A stretch of 64,000 nucleotides of DNA from Mesocentrotus franciscanus (lineage: Eukaryota > Echinodermata > Echinoidea > Camarodonta > Strongylocentrotidae). Of the stretch, positions 11,858 through 22,804 are shown one piece after another. The DNA is taken from contig CP137679.1 in assembly GCA_037976565.1 (NCBI GenBank), positions 13,580,780 to 13,644,779 of the forward strand, written 5' to 3'. The notes beneath the pieces were generated by a model. That model did no database searches. It saw only the letters and a list, made by a program, of their open reading frames with translations, and was not told the origin of the DNA. Position 1 is the first letter of the stretch, and the number at the start of each line of letters is the position of its first letter. The position numbers were made by a program, and so were the translations under genes.

Positions 11858-12184
11858 AAAAAAAACCTGTGCAAATTTGTGCATGTAGAGGATAAAACCG
11901 GGAGTGCAGGTCGTAATCCTGATAATTCATATCCTTGAAATCATTAATGAAACACAAATACACATGTTTCGACAATTTACTTTTGTTTGTAAAGATATAC
12001 AATGAATGTCTAATCGATAGCAATTATGCAATAACGATTCCCGCGCTTTTGGACCTGCTATCGCGATCATTGTCGTCTGCATCCTGGTTTATTATTCACC
12101 TTTAACTCTAGGAAATTAATTCCTCTCTGTGAAATATGCCACCCCCTCTGGCAAAATTGGAATGAATTGTTGATCTCCGCATAA
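11858..12184. other. No gene seen
   Basis: AT-rich spacer without recognised features. Confidence 0.4.
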
Positions 12185-12407
12185 AGATACAGTCGAGTTC
12201 TGATCATATCATAGCAATGTGACTGTGTGGAAGCGTTTGGAAACGGTTTATCATATAGCCAAAAAAAAGATGGCGTTTACTGTGAGGTTTTGACATTATC
12301 AATCCTTTTCAGTGGATTTTCTTCCTTGGTATTCTTCCACACTACGATTAAAAAAATTAAAAAGTTCATGAACTATTTGTTACCTTTGCTAAAGCTCAAC
12401 CTTCTCT
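12185..12407 (+). mobile_element. TTAA-type MITE, family 2, deleted copy
   Basis: Left end AAAGATACAGTCGAGTTCTG matches the family 2 end AGATAAAGGCCAGTTCTGG. The interior shares ACTGTGAGGTTTTGACAT and GATACTCTTCCAC-like sequence with the copy at 41804-42340. The right end (CTCAACCTTCTCTTTCA) matches the copy ending at 23514. About half the element is missing. The TTAA flanks are eroded. Confidence 0.55.
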
Positions 12408-12696
12408 TTCATTTGGTTCATAATTGTTGGTACTACATGTATTCTTAACTTTGCATGAATTATTTTCTATCAAAGATAAACACAATGAATCATGTGTACA
12501 GTAATTTACCAACGACAGTTCTATTATCTTTAAGCGGACCACCCCCCACACACACACACACGAAGGAGCCTGTTGGCTATCATTTATCATCATCTTATGA
12601 CCTGAGCAAAAATCAAATTTATTATTATACACCGTACTAGGACTATGATAGTAAATATTATAATATTTGGTTGCAGGAGCTTTATGATGGATTGCT

Positions 12697-12890
12697 TTAC
12701 CTAACTGCTAAGAAAGAATGTTTATGCATTTAATTAAGCAACCAGGGGATCGATATCTTAAAGTCCTCTCCGAGGGTTTTGGTAATGAGGATTAATGCCT
12801 TATCAAAGGGCACGACCGCATTGACTTTGTTTCGAACCTGGGATCTCCCGGTTACGAGACCACTGCTCTACCACTGAGCCATCGCGCCTC
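12697..12890 (-). mobile_element. tRNA-derived SINE, family S
   Basis: In reverse complement: GATGGCTCAGTGGTAGAGCA (A box), GGTCTCGTAACCGGGAGATC, CCAGGTTCGAAAC (B box), GCCCTTTGATAAGGCATTAA, CTCGGAGAGGAC and TTTCTTAGCAGT near the 3' end. The same order occurs at 31239-31435 and 43712-43927. The head is Thr-tRNA-like in its anticodon region (CGT), which is inference. Confidence 0.75.
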
Positions 12891-15034
12891 CTCTGTCACT
12901 CTGACCCTTTTTCATGCCATGCATGTAGAAATCTTAATGATTCTGGAACGTCCTTGTCCAAACAATACATATATCACATTTAGTATGTCATTGGACCCTC
13001 TCGAATCAGATCAAAAAGGCATTTCGGGGCTCATCGCACAAAGTCTGCATATCTTGAGTTTACAGCGACGTCAGCACGTACGCGGTATTATTGGGACGAT
13101 GACGTTACAGTACTGTCTAACTCGTATTTTACCGCGATAGGAGTAGCTACCAAGCTCGATGCTTACTCACACAAAACCGAAATTGATATCATTCACCGAT
13201 GCCTGCCCCTGTCTTTCCCACTCTCTCTTCAACCCTTGCGTCGACGTGAAAGTTTTTGCCTGACCGTAGCGAGAATGACCACTCTTTGAAAACGTTCTGC
13301 ACATCGGTGCTTGCAAATTACATCACTGGAAGAACATCGCTCGTGAGAAATGAGAGAAGAAGTCAAACTTTTGTGAGGACTTGTCATCATGGTGATGCTT
13401 GGAGATGTCTTGGAGGAAGTATCGTTTTGAAAGCTTTAACTTGTAATGGTGCAGTTTACGGTTAGCTAATTTGTTGGACTCCTGTGGATTATACCTGAAG
13501 GAATACTTGGCTCTTAAAGTTACAAGCGTAGCGGAGAACAAAACAAACGACGATCTTCGTTCTCTTGTAGTCACTGAAAAGCCGATGGAATTTCTACATT
13601 CCAGCTTCTCTAGTACATTGCTCTGACTGTGGTGTTGAATTCTGAGGTCATACAGTTTTTAATTTACTTTCGTCAAAGGCACATCTTCGCCCATTGTTAA
13701 CATGAACCTCATGGAATAACATCAATGCACTCTCTAGCGTTGGTCACGGTTGATGAAATGGTATTACAAGCGAAACTTATGCATCTCTTCTTGAATATGT
13801 GGACAATTTGGAAACGTTGTTGATTGATAGCTGTCGACCAGCAAATCAAGATACGATATAAACACATTTACTCGATTGTTCGACCTACAAACTGAGTGAG
13901 TCTTTACATCGTTCTTTTGTTTCATTGTTGTTGATATTGTCGTTAATGCTGCTGTGGTTGATGTTGTTGTGATTGTTGTTGTTGTTGTAAACCGATCGTT
14001 TTTCTCATTTCGTAAAATTTGAGTATCTCAAAACTCTCCTCTTCCGAGTGTTAATATCATAATTGAAAAGCGCATTTGAACATGTATTTGGAAAATGCGT
14101 TATTATCATTATCATGATAAATATCAGTGTCTGTAGATAAATATGTTTTTACGTTCCTTTGCTAGATGTTAATGATCTTTGTAATCTAAATCCAGTTTTA
14201 TCGTGAATTAGAGCGCGAACAATACAGGTATCACTTATCAATTTGTATGAATCTTCGAGCAGATATGGACAATGGGTTTCTATCATTATTCATTCTTATG
14301 ACAGGGCGAACTATTCGCGTAGATTACTTCATTTCATTTCATTTCTTTTATTTATTTCCACAAATAACAGCAAATCAAATGTACAAAGCTTTTCGTTTTA
14401 CACAGTCATTCCAATTAAAATATTAACAAACGAGAAATATGCATAATATGGTACGTGCGATGCAGTAATAGCATACAATTGAGACTAAGAGGTTAATTGT
14501 TTGCTGTCTTGCGGAGGAGACCTAGGAAAGCATAGCTTGTAATTTAGGTTCCCTAACATAAAATATCATAGTATCATAAAGTAGAAAATGCAGTCTGAGA
14601 AGTATCGTCTGCCGTCTTTCAAAAAAAGACATCCATGGTTTCTCGACCATAATAATTTCCGATACAGATGAAATCTTCTTAACAAATGAATATAAATATG
14701 AAAAACAAAATAGCGGAGGAAATTAATGCAAAATGTAAATTAAGACAAAACTTAAGTAACTAATAATAAAGATTTATCTTGTGGAGCTAAATTTAGTTGT
14801 TCACGCTTGAGGGAGCCCTCTCTGAAGTCAAATAATAGATGCCCCGTCTCAAAATGAACTGCCTTATGAAACGTTTAGTTAACCCTAAATATCGAATCAA
14901 CATTAAGTGTGAAATCAGAACACCATATAATTTCAATTAACCTACTTATCAGGTAGGTGAAAACTCTCGGGCCTTATGCATTGTGACGAATGGCTCAGTC
15001 TAATTGAGTCAATAGAAGCTGATTTGATATTTAA
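12891..15034. other. No confirmed gene
   Basis: Mostly AT-rich. 13000-13140 and 13230-13470 are GC-richer with TGACGT motifs and short open frames, but without paired splice sites. A TTG microsatellite lies at about 13935-13988. Confidence 0.4.
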
Positions 15035-15891
15035 AGATAAAGTTAAGTTCTGGGCCCCGTCTTATAAAGACTTGCGATTGATCCGAACCAATCGTAAGTC
15101 CTCTAATCAATCGCAAGTTTGCAGTCTCCTATCTCTTATGTATATAGTTGCGATTGATATCAACTCTTTGTAAGACGGGGCCCTGGGCTCCGTCTTAAAG
15201 AGTTGCGATTGATACGAATCAATCGTAAGTCCTTCAATCAATCGCAAGTTTGCAGTCTCCTATATCTTATGTACATAGTTGCGATTGATATCAATCGCGA
15301 ATAAGTTGCGATTGATATCAACTCTTTGTAAGACGGGGCCCTGGGCTCTGTCTTAAAGAGTTGCGATTGATCCGAATCAATCGCAAGTCCTCTAATCAAT
15401 CGCAAGTGTGTGGTCCCCTATCTCCTATATATATATGTACATAGTTGCGATTGATATCAATCGCATATCAGTTGAGATTAATCGCAAGTATTCGCAACTG
15501 TTTACAAGACGGGACCCTGCTCATGCGATTGCACTGTACAAATAATCTTAGTGAAAGTGATTGGAAAAGATTAATCATGTAGCAGATAAATATTGGTGTA
15601 TACAGTGAGGTTTTGGTATCATCAAAATGATAATAAATTGGTCCAGTCTTACTAACAGTCACATGCACTGTACATAGAAATGTGTATATGGGACCACATA
15701 AAAATGTAGCATGAAAGTGTGGTCCACAACGTTTAGCTGTTAATTGTCATATTTTGAATTTGAGGGTATTTGGAGACCCATCCTTTTTCAGGGGACGCTT
15801 TTCCTACAACACTGTTGAACAATATATAACATAAAAAGAATGGAAAAGCTTGCAAATTATTGTTCGCCTTTCCCAGAACTCAAACTTCTCT
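15035..15891 (+). mobile_element. TTAA-type MITE, family 2, interrupted copy
   Basis: TTAA at 15031-15034 precedes AGATAAAGTTAAGTTCTG. The element is broken at 15051 by the tandem MITE block and resumes at about 15518 with CTCATGCGATTGCACTGT, the family 2 interior (compare 30105 and 41822). It ends ...CAGAACTCAAACTTCTCT at about 15891, followed by TTTA, a decayed TTAA. Confidence 0.7.
15052..15517. mobile_element. Three tandem palindromic MITEs (GGGCCCCGTCTTA family)
   Basis: Units at about 15052-15184, 15185-15341 and 15343-15517 sit head to tail, joined by TG. Each starts GGGCYCYGTCTTAWAAAG-like and ends with the inverse (TAAGACGGGGCCC or close). Each is packed with TTGCGATTGAT and its complement, so each unit can fold on itself. 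A relative lies at 43227-43376. The block splits a family 2 element and is therefore younger than it. Confidence 0.8.
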
Positions 15892-16196
15892 TTTAGTCGA
15901 GATCTGCTCTTCAAAGACAAGGTCGTAACTATTTCTGTACTGTAGGTGGTTTAAACCGCCCAAAATATGGTATTGTATCCGATTTGTTTGGACAAAAGAA
16001 AATCCTAAAGTTCAAAATGGGTAATAATCTGACAATTAAATATCAGATATAGAACTCGTAAAAAAAAGAGGTTAAAATCACATGAAGTTAGATATTAAAG
16101 CACACAACTTGTATCGAGATAGAAAATTAAAAAGGGATCATAATTAAAACTTGGTCTAAATTCAAACGTGTAGATCTGTCGTAGATTTGCTGTTAA
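15892..16196. other. No gene seen
   Basis: AT-rich spacer ending in the TTAA target site 16193-16196. Confidence 0.4.
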
Positions 16197-16730
16197 AGAT
16201 ACTATGTCCCTTTTGCAGCCAACCTCAAATTCTGTAGAACTTTGCAGGAATTATGAATATGTCATGTATGTCCTATCTGTGAAATTTAGACATTAGCAGT
16301 GTCCTAGTATTCAAATTATGCAAGGAAACCCGTTTACCTTCTAGACTTCACTGTCAGACACTATTTAGTGACTGACTGACATCTTTTTTTTCTTTGGTAA
16401 TAACATACATAATATGAGCTGTAACATGACATATTGAGCATTTGTCTGCATCAATAACCCACTTCTTGTAATGGCCAAAATTAAACTGATTGAATCTTTG
16501 TGTAGCACAAAACGTACGACCATTCGGTACAAGGGTCTAAAAATCAGACTATTACTTATGTGATTGCAATCACTTATGTCGATTCGACAACTAATGGTCG
16601 TTATTATCCCACTAAAAGCCATTTTTAAGCCCTTTCGTTTTGAGGGAAGTTCTAAATTAGTATTGTCTTTCAACTGCCATTGGAATTTAACCTTTTCATT
16701 TTTTTGGCCGGCAAATGGGACATAGTACCT
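16197..16730 (+). mobile_element. TTAA-flanked MITE, family 1, copy 2
   Basis: Flanked on both sides by intact TTAA (16193-16196 and 16731-16734). It starts AGATACTATGTCCCTTTTGC and ends GCAAATGGGACATAGTACCT. It is alignable with 300-829 throughout; the small frame of copy 1 is interrupted here. Confidence 0.85.
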
Positions 16731-17140
16731 TTAACATGGTCGTTACGTGCTTATAATTTCTGTTAAAAATCTTTAGCTAATGGTAATAAAGTCTGTCTAA
16801 AAAATTACTCCATACAGGATTTGCAATCATCTACCTATTTCATGAAGGTCATTAATTGTATTGGAATCTATACACCGTGATCCAGTACTGGTAAATGGTA
16901 ATGCCCAAAAATAATAATAAAGCGGTAAAACGAGGTGAAATTAGCAAGTTTATTGCCTTTATCTTTGTTTTTATTGGGATAGTAAGGTAATATTCAGGTC
17001 AGTAAGGTAATATTCAGGTCATCCTTAAAATGGCAACGTAAACATAATCCTATAGCCTTCTAAAAACTAGAGCATGGATTGACAGCCGAATAGTAAGGTT
17101 GAGTCACGATCGTGATATGATTATGGTTCTGCTTTTGTAG
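16731..17140. other. No gene; short tandem duplication
   Basis: AGTAAGGTAATATTCAGGTC is repeated twice in tandem at 16980-17019. Confidence 0.5.
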
Positions 17141-17329
17141 CCTGAATTATTAATTGGTATCGTTAATCCGAATAATGATCTCATTAATTCCAATGTCAAT
17201 AGGAAAGCATTGGCACGTGACACACGCAATTTGTTGATGAAGATTCATTCTGTAATTGAACACCGGTCTCTAGAGAATAGATGTGTTGTATTGCTAAGAA
17301 AAGTAGACACTTGCACCGTCCTCGAATGA
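17141..17329 (+). CDS. Locus E, weak candidate exon (partial)
   Basis: A pyrimidine-rich acceptor (GGTTCTGCTTTTGTAG, AG at 17139-17140) is followed directly by 62 sense codons and a TGA at 17327-17329. The translation is helix-prone and basic: it starts PELLIGIVNP and includes RKALARDTRNLLMKIHSVIE. No AATAAA follows nearby and no donor is obvious. No domain is recognised. A frame of this length is not rare by chance here, so this is tentative. Confidence 0.17.
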   Translation, partial: PELLIGIVNPNNDLINSNVNRKALARDTRNLLMKIHSVIEHRSLENRCVVLLRKVDTCTVLE

Positions 17330-18183
17330 TACCAGAAAATTCTGCAGATTTGGAGTTGGTTTGGATTCCGTCTGGACGCTCAGAGTGAATTGATAAAACA
17401 ACAATCACAGCTTAAAGTCTATTCCCGCAACGCTATCATTCCACGATGTGTAAGAAATATGGATAAGCATAGAGGCCTAGACCAATGTGGACCACTCCCC
17501 TCAGAGTTACTCGAAAATTGTCACGTTTTCATCATGCCAATCGAGATGAAAATCCAACATCTCATCTCTGATTTATTTCCTATTGCTTAAAACAGGGGTA
17601 CTGAAAGTTTGGTACTATCTAAAATGGTTTCATAATGTATTGATACCGCAACGACATATGCACGTCGCCCTAGCCGTTGTCCCATTCTCACTATTGTGCG
17701 CTGCGTTTTAATGACTTATGACGTATACATTATACCCCACACCAGTAATTATCAAGGTTTCTTATTACATTTCCATACCTTTCACTTGAATATATATCCA
17801 TATATCGATTTAGAATACGGGGTATTGATACTATATCCATATATCATCAGCACCCCCCCCTTCTCCTTGCGAAATTTCGCCCATAAACCTATATCGCAAA
17901 GAAGCACGAAAGCACGATATTTCATAATGAATATGACCCTGTAAATTGTAGATTTTACCGCCTGTCTCGAGAGTTTATGCTTTTCTTTTATGTCTTAAAT
18001 CAAGTCTGTCATCCTAACTTATTCGATTTTCTCCACATCGATGACAATTTAAATATTTTCGTGGTTGAATTATTTGGGGCAACGTCGATGATCTGAACAG
18101 ATAATCAATTTAATATCCAATATCAAAGATAATGTAGCGTTGCTGTAGATGTTTTATTGAAATTAAAACAATCGAAACTTCAT
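17330..18183. other. No gene seen
   Basis: AT-rich, with C runs near 17851. Frames at 17390-17590 and 17696-17944 have no supporting signals. Confidence 0.4.
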
Positions 18184-18367
18184 GCGTGTGTGTGTATTGG
18201 GTTTTTACAGACGTGTATCAATCAGATATGATTATTTACGTCTGGGGACCGACCTTTAACGTCACCATCCGAAAGACGCGATTCAGTTTCGAACCTGCGT
18301 CCTCGGCTGAATCAGTTTGTAACTTCCACTGTTAGCTGGATTACAGGCGCACGCCACAACGCCTAGT
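18184..18367 (-). mobile_element. 7SL-like SINE, copy B
   Basis: The reverse complement starts ACTAGGCGTTGTGGCGTGCG and continues CCTGTAATCCAGCTA, close to the 5' Alu domain of SRP RNA. It carries a B box (GGTTCGAAACT) 62 nt after GTGGCG, a unique body, and ends TGTAAAAACCCAATACACAC, a (CA)n tail. It differs from copy A (22832-23012) at about three positions outside the tail, so both copies are young. Confidence 0.8.
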
Positions 18368-18394
18368 TAATGCTATAGGCCTAAGTTATATATA

Positions 18395-18606
18395 AGGCTC
18401 GTTCAGAAATACCGCGGATGACCACCGAACACAAACAAAAGCGCCGCGGTTTGTTATCGTGTAAATGTATGGCAACTGCGCGCAATAAAGGTCCTAATAA
18501 GTGCATTCACTGAGCTATGTGTTATGAGATACAGAAACGTGAAGCGTATTAAACTTTACATCATTACAACAACAAAAAAACGCTGCATATCCGAACGAGG
18601 CTTTTA
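18395..18606. mobile_element. MITE with AGGCTCGTTC terminal repeats
   Basis: The left end AAGGCTCGTTCAGAAATACC is matched by the inverse of the right end, AAAGCCTCGTTCGGATATGC. The interior is non-coding and relatively GC-rich. AT-rich flanks (TATATA, TTTATAT) hint at a short target duplication that cannot be fixed. Confidence 0.6.
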
Positions 18607-19301
18607 TATTACGCAAGAATAATTAAAACTTGCCCTAAATCAATACAAAAGCGGCAACCAGGAGGTTGGTAGATTTGGCGTACAACGTGTTAAAATTATC
18701 ATCCTATTTTTGCTGACTTGTTGTAGCACTCCGAGCACCGACAAAAAAATCAAACCTGCGTTTTAGTGTGCATACTGTACTTCGCATATTACCTTGTTTA
18801 CATTTATCGGAATGTAAACACAAGCTCAAGTTTGCCTTTCCCCCTTCCCGTCACCCTGGTATGCTGTATGGCTTATCATCCATGCCCAACCGCATTCTCG
18901 ATCAAGCATCTCCGAACGAAGAAGCCATTAACGATTGGTCACTTAATGACTCGATTGACAAAACACGTAACATGATCATTAATAGACCAACGACTTCAAA
19001 TATGCACACAATCTCCATATTCAGGGGCGTCTTCTGCCCAATGGCACAGGATGGAAAAAACGAACCTTACAAAGGATTTTTCTTTCTTTCTTTTTGCATT
19101 ATCGGCCAGCATTATAGCATATATGAGTGATAAATCAGATATCACAATTGCCCATGATTGTATCGTCAATAAGATCTAGAATATTGGAGTTAGTTTGGAA
19201 ATCTAAACATTTATTTAACAATTTGATTCAATGATCTTCCAGTATACTTGGCCAATGTTCGAAAATTGAATTATTATCTGTTGCATCCCTTAATACTTTA
19301 A
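18607..19301. other. No confirmed gene
   Basis: A 120-codon frame at 18768-19130 has no splice signals or recognised motif. The stretch ends in TTAA 19298-19301. Confidence 0.35.
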
Positions 19302-19678
19302 AGGGATTGGGTATCTTTGTCTCAGATTCTAAACAAATTCCTGGATTTAGCCCATACTGCAATCATAGTTATAAACCTTTAGGTCAGTCATGAATCCCAT
19401 GACGTTTCCAAGCCGATCGCCCGTCTGATTATCAAGATATTTATGATTGGAATTTGAAATTTCCAAAACCGTTTTCTCAGCGGTTTTTATAACGCTACAG
19501 TCTATTGGGGAAAATGACTGTGGTAAAAACCGGTCACTCAAAGATTTTTACTTTTTTGAGGCACTTCATGATCATTTTGAAGCGCAATCTTTTTAGGGCT
19601 TCAATATTACACCATATTACAGACGCTGTTAACACGTAGGGCCATGCATCTCATATTTGGCATTGTTCAGCAACGCCT
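19302..19678 (+). mobile_element. TTAA-flanked MITE, family 3, copy 1
   Basis: TTAA at 19298-19301 and 19679-19682. Ends are AGGGAT... and ...GCCT. The interior (GTCTCAGATTC, AAACCTTTAGGTCAGTCA, GATTATCAAGATATTTATGA, TTTTTGAGGCACTTC) recurs in inverted orientation at 57391-57772. Confidence 0.8.
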
Positions 19679-19682
19679 TTAA

Positions 19683-20899
19683 TACTAATATTCATTGCTG
19701 TTGTCAAGGAAGAGAGGCATAAAGGTATGTGTAACAGGAGATGAATAGAAAAATAACATCAACGGATATAAAGAAACAGAGAGAAGGGAGGGGAGATGTA
19801 AGGAGAGAAAAAATGAAGAAATGGGAAAAAGGGGGAGAGAGGAGAGTTGCATAATACAGGAAGGAAAAATGAAATAAAAAAAGAATGAGGAGGCAGAAAA
19901 AGAGAACAATTTATTGAGCGATACCACACGTAGCCTACCACAAGAAATGTCAAATGTAATTGGTAAAAAAGGGAACTTCTTACCCATTTGCTTGATCTTG
20001 AACTGGTTCCATCTCTCTGTGAATGTTTGTCAAGACCATCATGGAATCGATTGATCTGTCAACTTGAGTAATTTGTATCGATCTGATCAACTGAATTAGC
20101 GTAAAACACACAAACTTGTTATGAAAATGTAGACATCAGGGAAATTATGTCGTGAATTAATAATGTGACGAATGTCATTGATACAACGTAGCATAATTTT
20201 CAACGTCAGGCCGCAGTCATGACCAAGCTGAATGCAGGTAAAAGTGCACGCTTGGAAATCCTTCATATCCCATTATAGAGTTAAAGACTGGGTTTACTTT
20301 GAACACTGTTTCAATTGTATTGTAACAAAAATTATGGTTGGTTGGTTGTGTTGTAATTAGGAAGATATTGTTTATTACAGGGTTCGGAAATTATCAAATT
20401 CACAACTATGTATTAATGAGCCGATTCCTTACATGTCATATTGGCTATTTGAACATTTTTTTCGCCAACCATACCTACTCACGCTTAACATAACTGATGA
20501 AAATAATTGTTTTAAAATTGTATGAAATCGTAATACCAGAGAGAAGCGTCAGTCATCATGTCAATAATTTTGTATATGTGTTGTACGGGAAACATGTCAC
20601 GAACCCCCAATGTCATGTGTAAAGTCTCTCGTTAATCAATCTACTCTTATCGTTGAAAGTACTTTGACCTTTATTTTAATATAAGTGTCTTTCATGTTTC
20701 CTGCCACCTCGGTGGAGCTCTGCACGAAACTGATCAGGTGTTTAAATCTTGTTAGAAGCTAATTTAACCCGGTGGGAGTAACCATAGGTATCTCCAGAAA
20801 TCCACCTTGCCCTCCTCTTATTAGCATCAGTTTAATCTGCAATTACAACCCGCAATCGGATGGACGAACTATATCTACAAACGAAGGGGTATGTCATAA
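19683..20899. other. No gene seen
   Basis: Contains a purine-rich stretch (about 19770-19900) that causes reverse-strand Phe/Ser-rich frames. Confidence 0.4.
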
Positions 20900-21120
20900 A
20901 CGATGAAGGATTCAATACCATTATGGAAAGCACTTTCCTCACTGTTACCATGACAAAGCGAAGACGCGAAGATAATTCGAAACAGTTATGAATATATATT
21001 TTCTCGATACTTTTAAGAAAGCGCTGAAGACCTACATTTTCTTACAGTAGTGTTTATATTTTGCTGTAATATGTTTCTCTTCAACAAATGTATTATACAA
21101 AATTGAAATGGAATTTAAAT
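20900..21120 (+). mobile_element. Possible LINE 3' remnant
   Basis: GATACTTTTAAGAAAGCGCT and onward reads DTFKKALKTYIFL, the pattern at the end of CR1/L2-type LINE proteins. Flanking coding sequence is not readable. Confidence 0.35.
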
Positions 21121-21273
21121 GTTTTTATCCATTCGGAAATTCGTTTTTCACTGGTAACAGTTTACAACTCAGTTTTAAAAAAGAAGTAATCATAATTATA
21201 GACGATTAGACTAATGGCAGAATACATGAAAAAACACATATAGAATTAAATTGTGCAAAACTTTAATATAATC

Positions 21274-21274
<1 letters not shown>

Positions 21275-21306
<32 letters not shown>

Positions 21307-21307
21307 C

Positions 21308-21387
<80 letters not shown>
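21275..21387. repeat. Compound (TAG)n(TTA)n microsatellite
   Basis: About 26 TAG units with one TCG interruption, then about 11 ATT units. Confidence 0.95.
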
Positions 21388-21390
<3 letters not shown>

Positions 21391-21548
21391 AAGATTTAAA
21401 AAAAAGTAAAATCCTATCTTGGTCATAGTCGTACATGTACAGAACGAGACTTCTCTTATTTTAATCCTTTAAATATCATGTCGATTAAAAGTCAGGCTTT
21501 TGAATTGTGACAGAAATTGTCTGGATTATATTATGAATAGTTTATCAT

Positions 21549-21549
<1 letters not shown>

Positions 21550-21590
<41 letters not shown>

Positions 21591-21594
21591 TAAA
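21550..21594. repeat. (AT)n microsatellite
   Basis: Nearly perfect AT dinucleotide run. Confidence 0.9.
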
Positions 21595-22800
21595 GATATG
21601 AATACTTTGATTTTGTGAGGTTTTTAAACATTCGGAATCTGATCCTATTGACTAAGTCGTGCTGGAATTACAGACAATGAAAAGTACCGGACGCAGATTT
21701 GGGTAAATGGGACTAGGCAAACACGTGGCGTCCAAGTTTGGTCAAAAGTTTCGAATTACTCCTATATTCATATTTGAAAGATGAGATCATCCAAAGAGCA
21801 ATCCTTCTCATGTGGAATTGCTAATACAGAATTACTCAACATTGGGAAAAAGAATGAAAAGGCTCTAAAATTTTTCTTTTCCTCTCCAATATTAGATCTC
21901 TATATCAATTTTCTCGTGGTCACGCTAATAGCTAGTTTGCTTATCGATAGACTAGAATTCAAGTTCTCAATGGAATTCTATCCATTTTGATAAATAAAAC
22001 CCTCATTTTTTTAAAACTTTATAACCCAACAACCAGAGGGATACAATAATGTCTATTTAACTTATACATCGGATTGTTTTATATGTGCCGTTTAGCTCTA
22101 TCAAAATGTCATATCAATATATTGACTTTGTTGATATTCATTTTTAATATATTACCTTAATTCCATTACAAAGAAGTTGAAATGTAGGCTAATTCTTCAG
22201 CATGCAACTGAAATGGGGATCGGGTCCTATTTCGAACTTAAACTAGCCTACCCAAGCAATTGAAACCACGTGACAGTCAATGACATATTTGACAAACATG
22301 TTTTGTTATGATCACGCTTTATGCAGGCGACATTCGTCCAGTCGTTTAGATTTATTCATCGCCTCGATAACCAAGCTAAACTTCACGCATGCAGGCGCCT
22401 CGTTTGATATGTGCTTATCTTGCTTCCCGTCAACATCCAAAACTGTTGAATAGATCGTCATCCAACACCTTCTATATCTTCCCTTTCTTTCGTCTCCGGT
22501 CCAACGACTGCATCGTAAGTAAAACGACGGAGGTCCGATGAAATGTGTTATCATGGAATGGTTAGCCGGGGTACGTACGGCCCCTCTGCGACAAGGATAT
22601 CTCGATAAGCTGGAGATAGTACTAGGTAAATCATCACTGCATCATAATCATAACATATCCAAGGCTCTGGAGTCGTACAAGAGCTTGGGGCTAGCCGACA
22701 GATGTTCTCTGACTGATAAGTAGACATGTAGACCACCCCACCCATCGATCTAGGCCGACTTATTCAAATCATTTCAGCAGCAGCAGTATGCGCCGCCATC
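21595..22800. other. No confirmed gene
   Basis: Two opposed short frames (22312-22554 minus, 22538-22723 plus) lie in a GC-richer patch, but neither has a supported splice site, poly(A) signal or motif. Confidence 0.35.
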
Positions 22801-22804
22801 TTAA

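Noticed and set aside
11510..11884. Poly-Ser/Leu/Phe frames on - strand
   Set aside because: Translations of the GA/GAA microsatellite at 11709-11857.
18768..19130. 120-codon frame on + strand
   Set aside because: Middle part is moderately protein-like, but there is no splice site, poly(A) signal or motif, and frames of this size are expected by chance here.
22312..22554. 80-codon frame on - strand
   Set aside because: No acceptor, donor, poly(A) signal or recognised domain; opposed frame on + strand equally weak.
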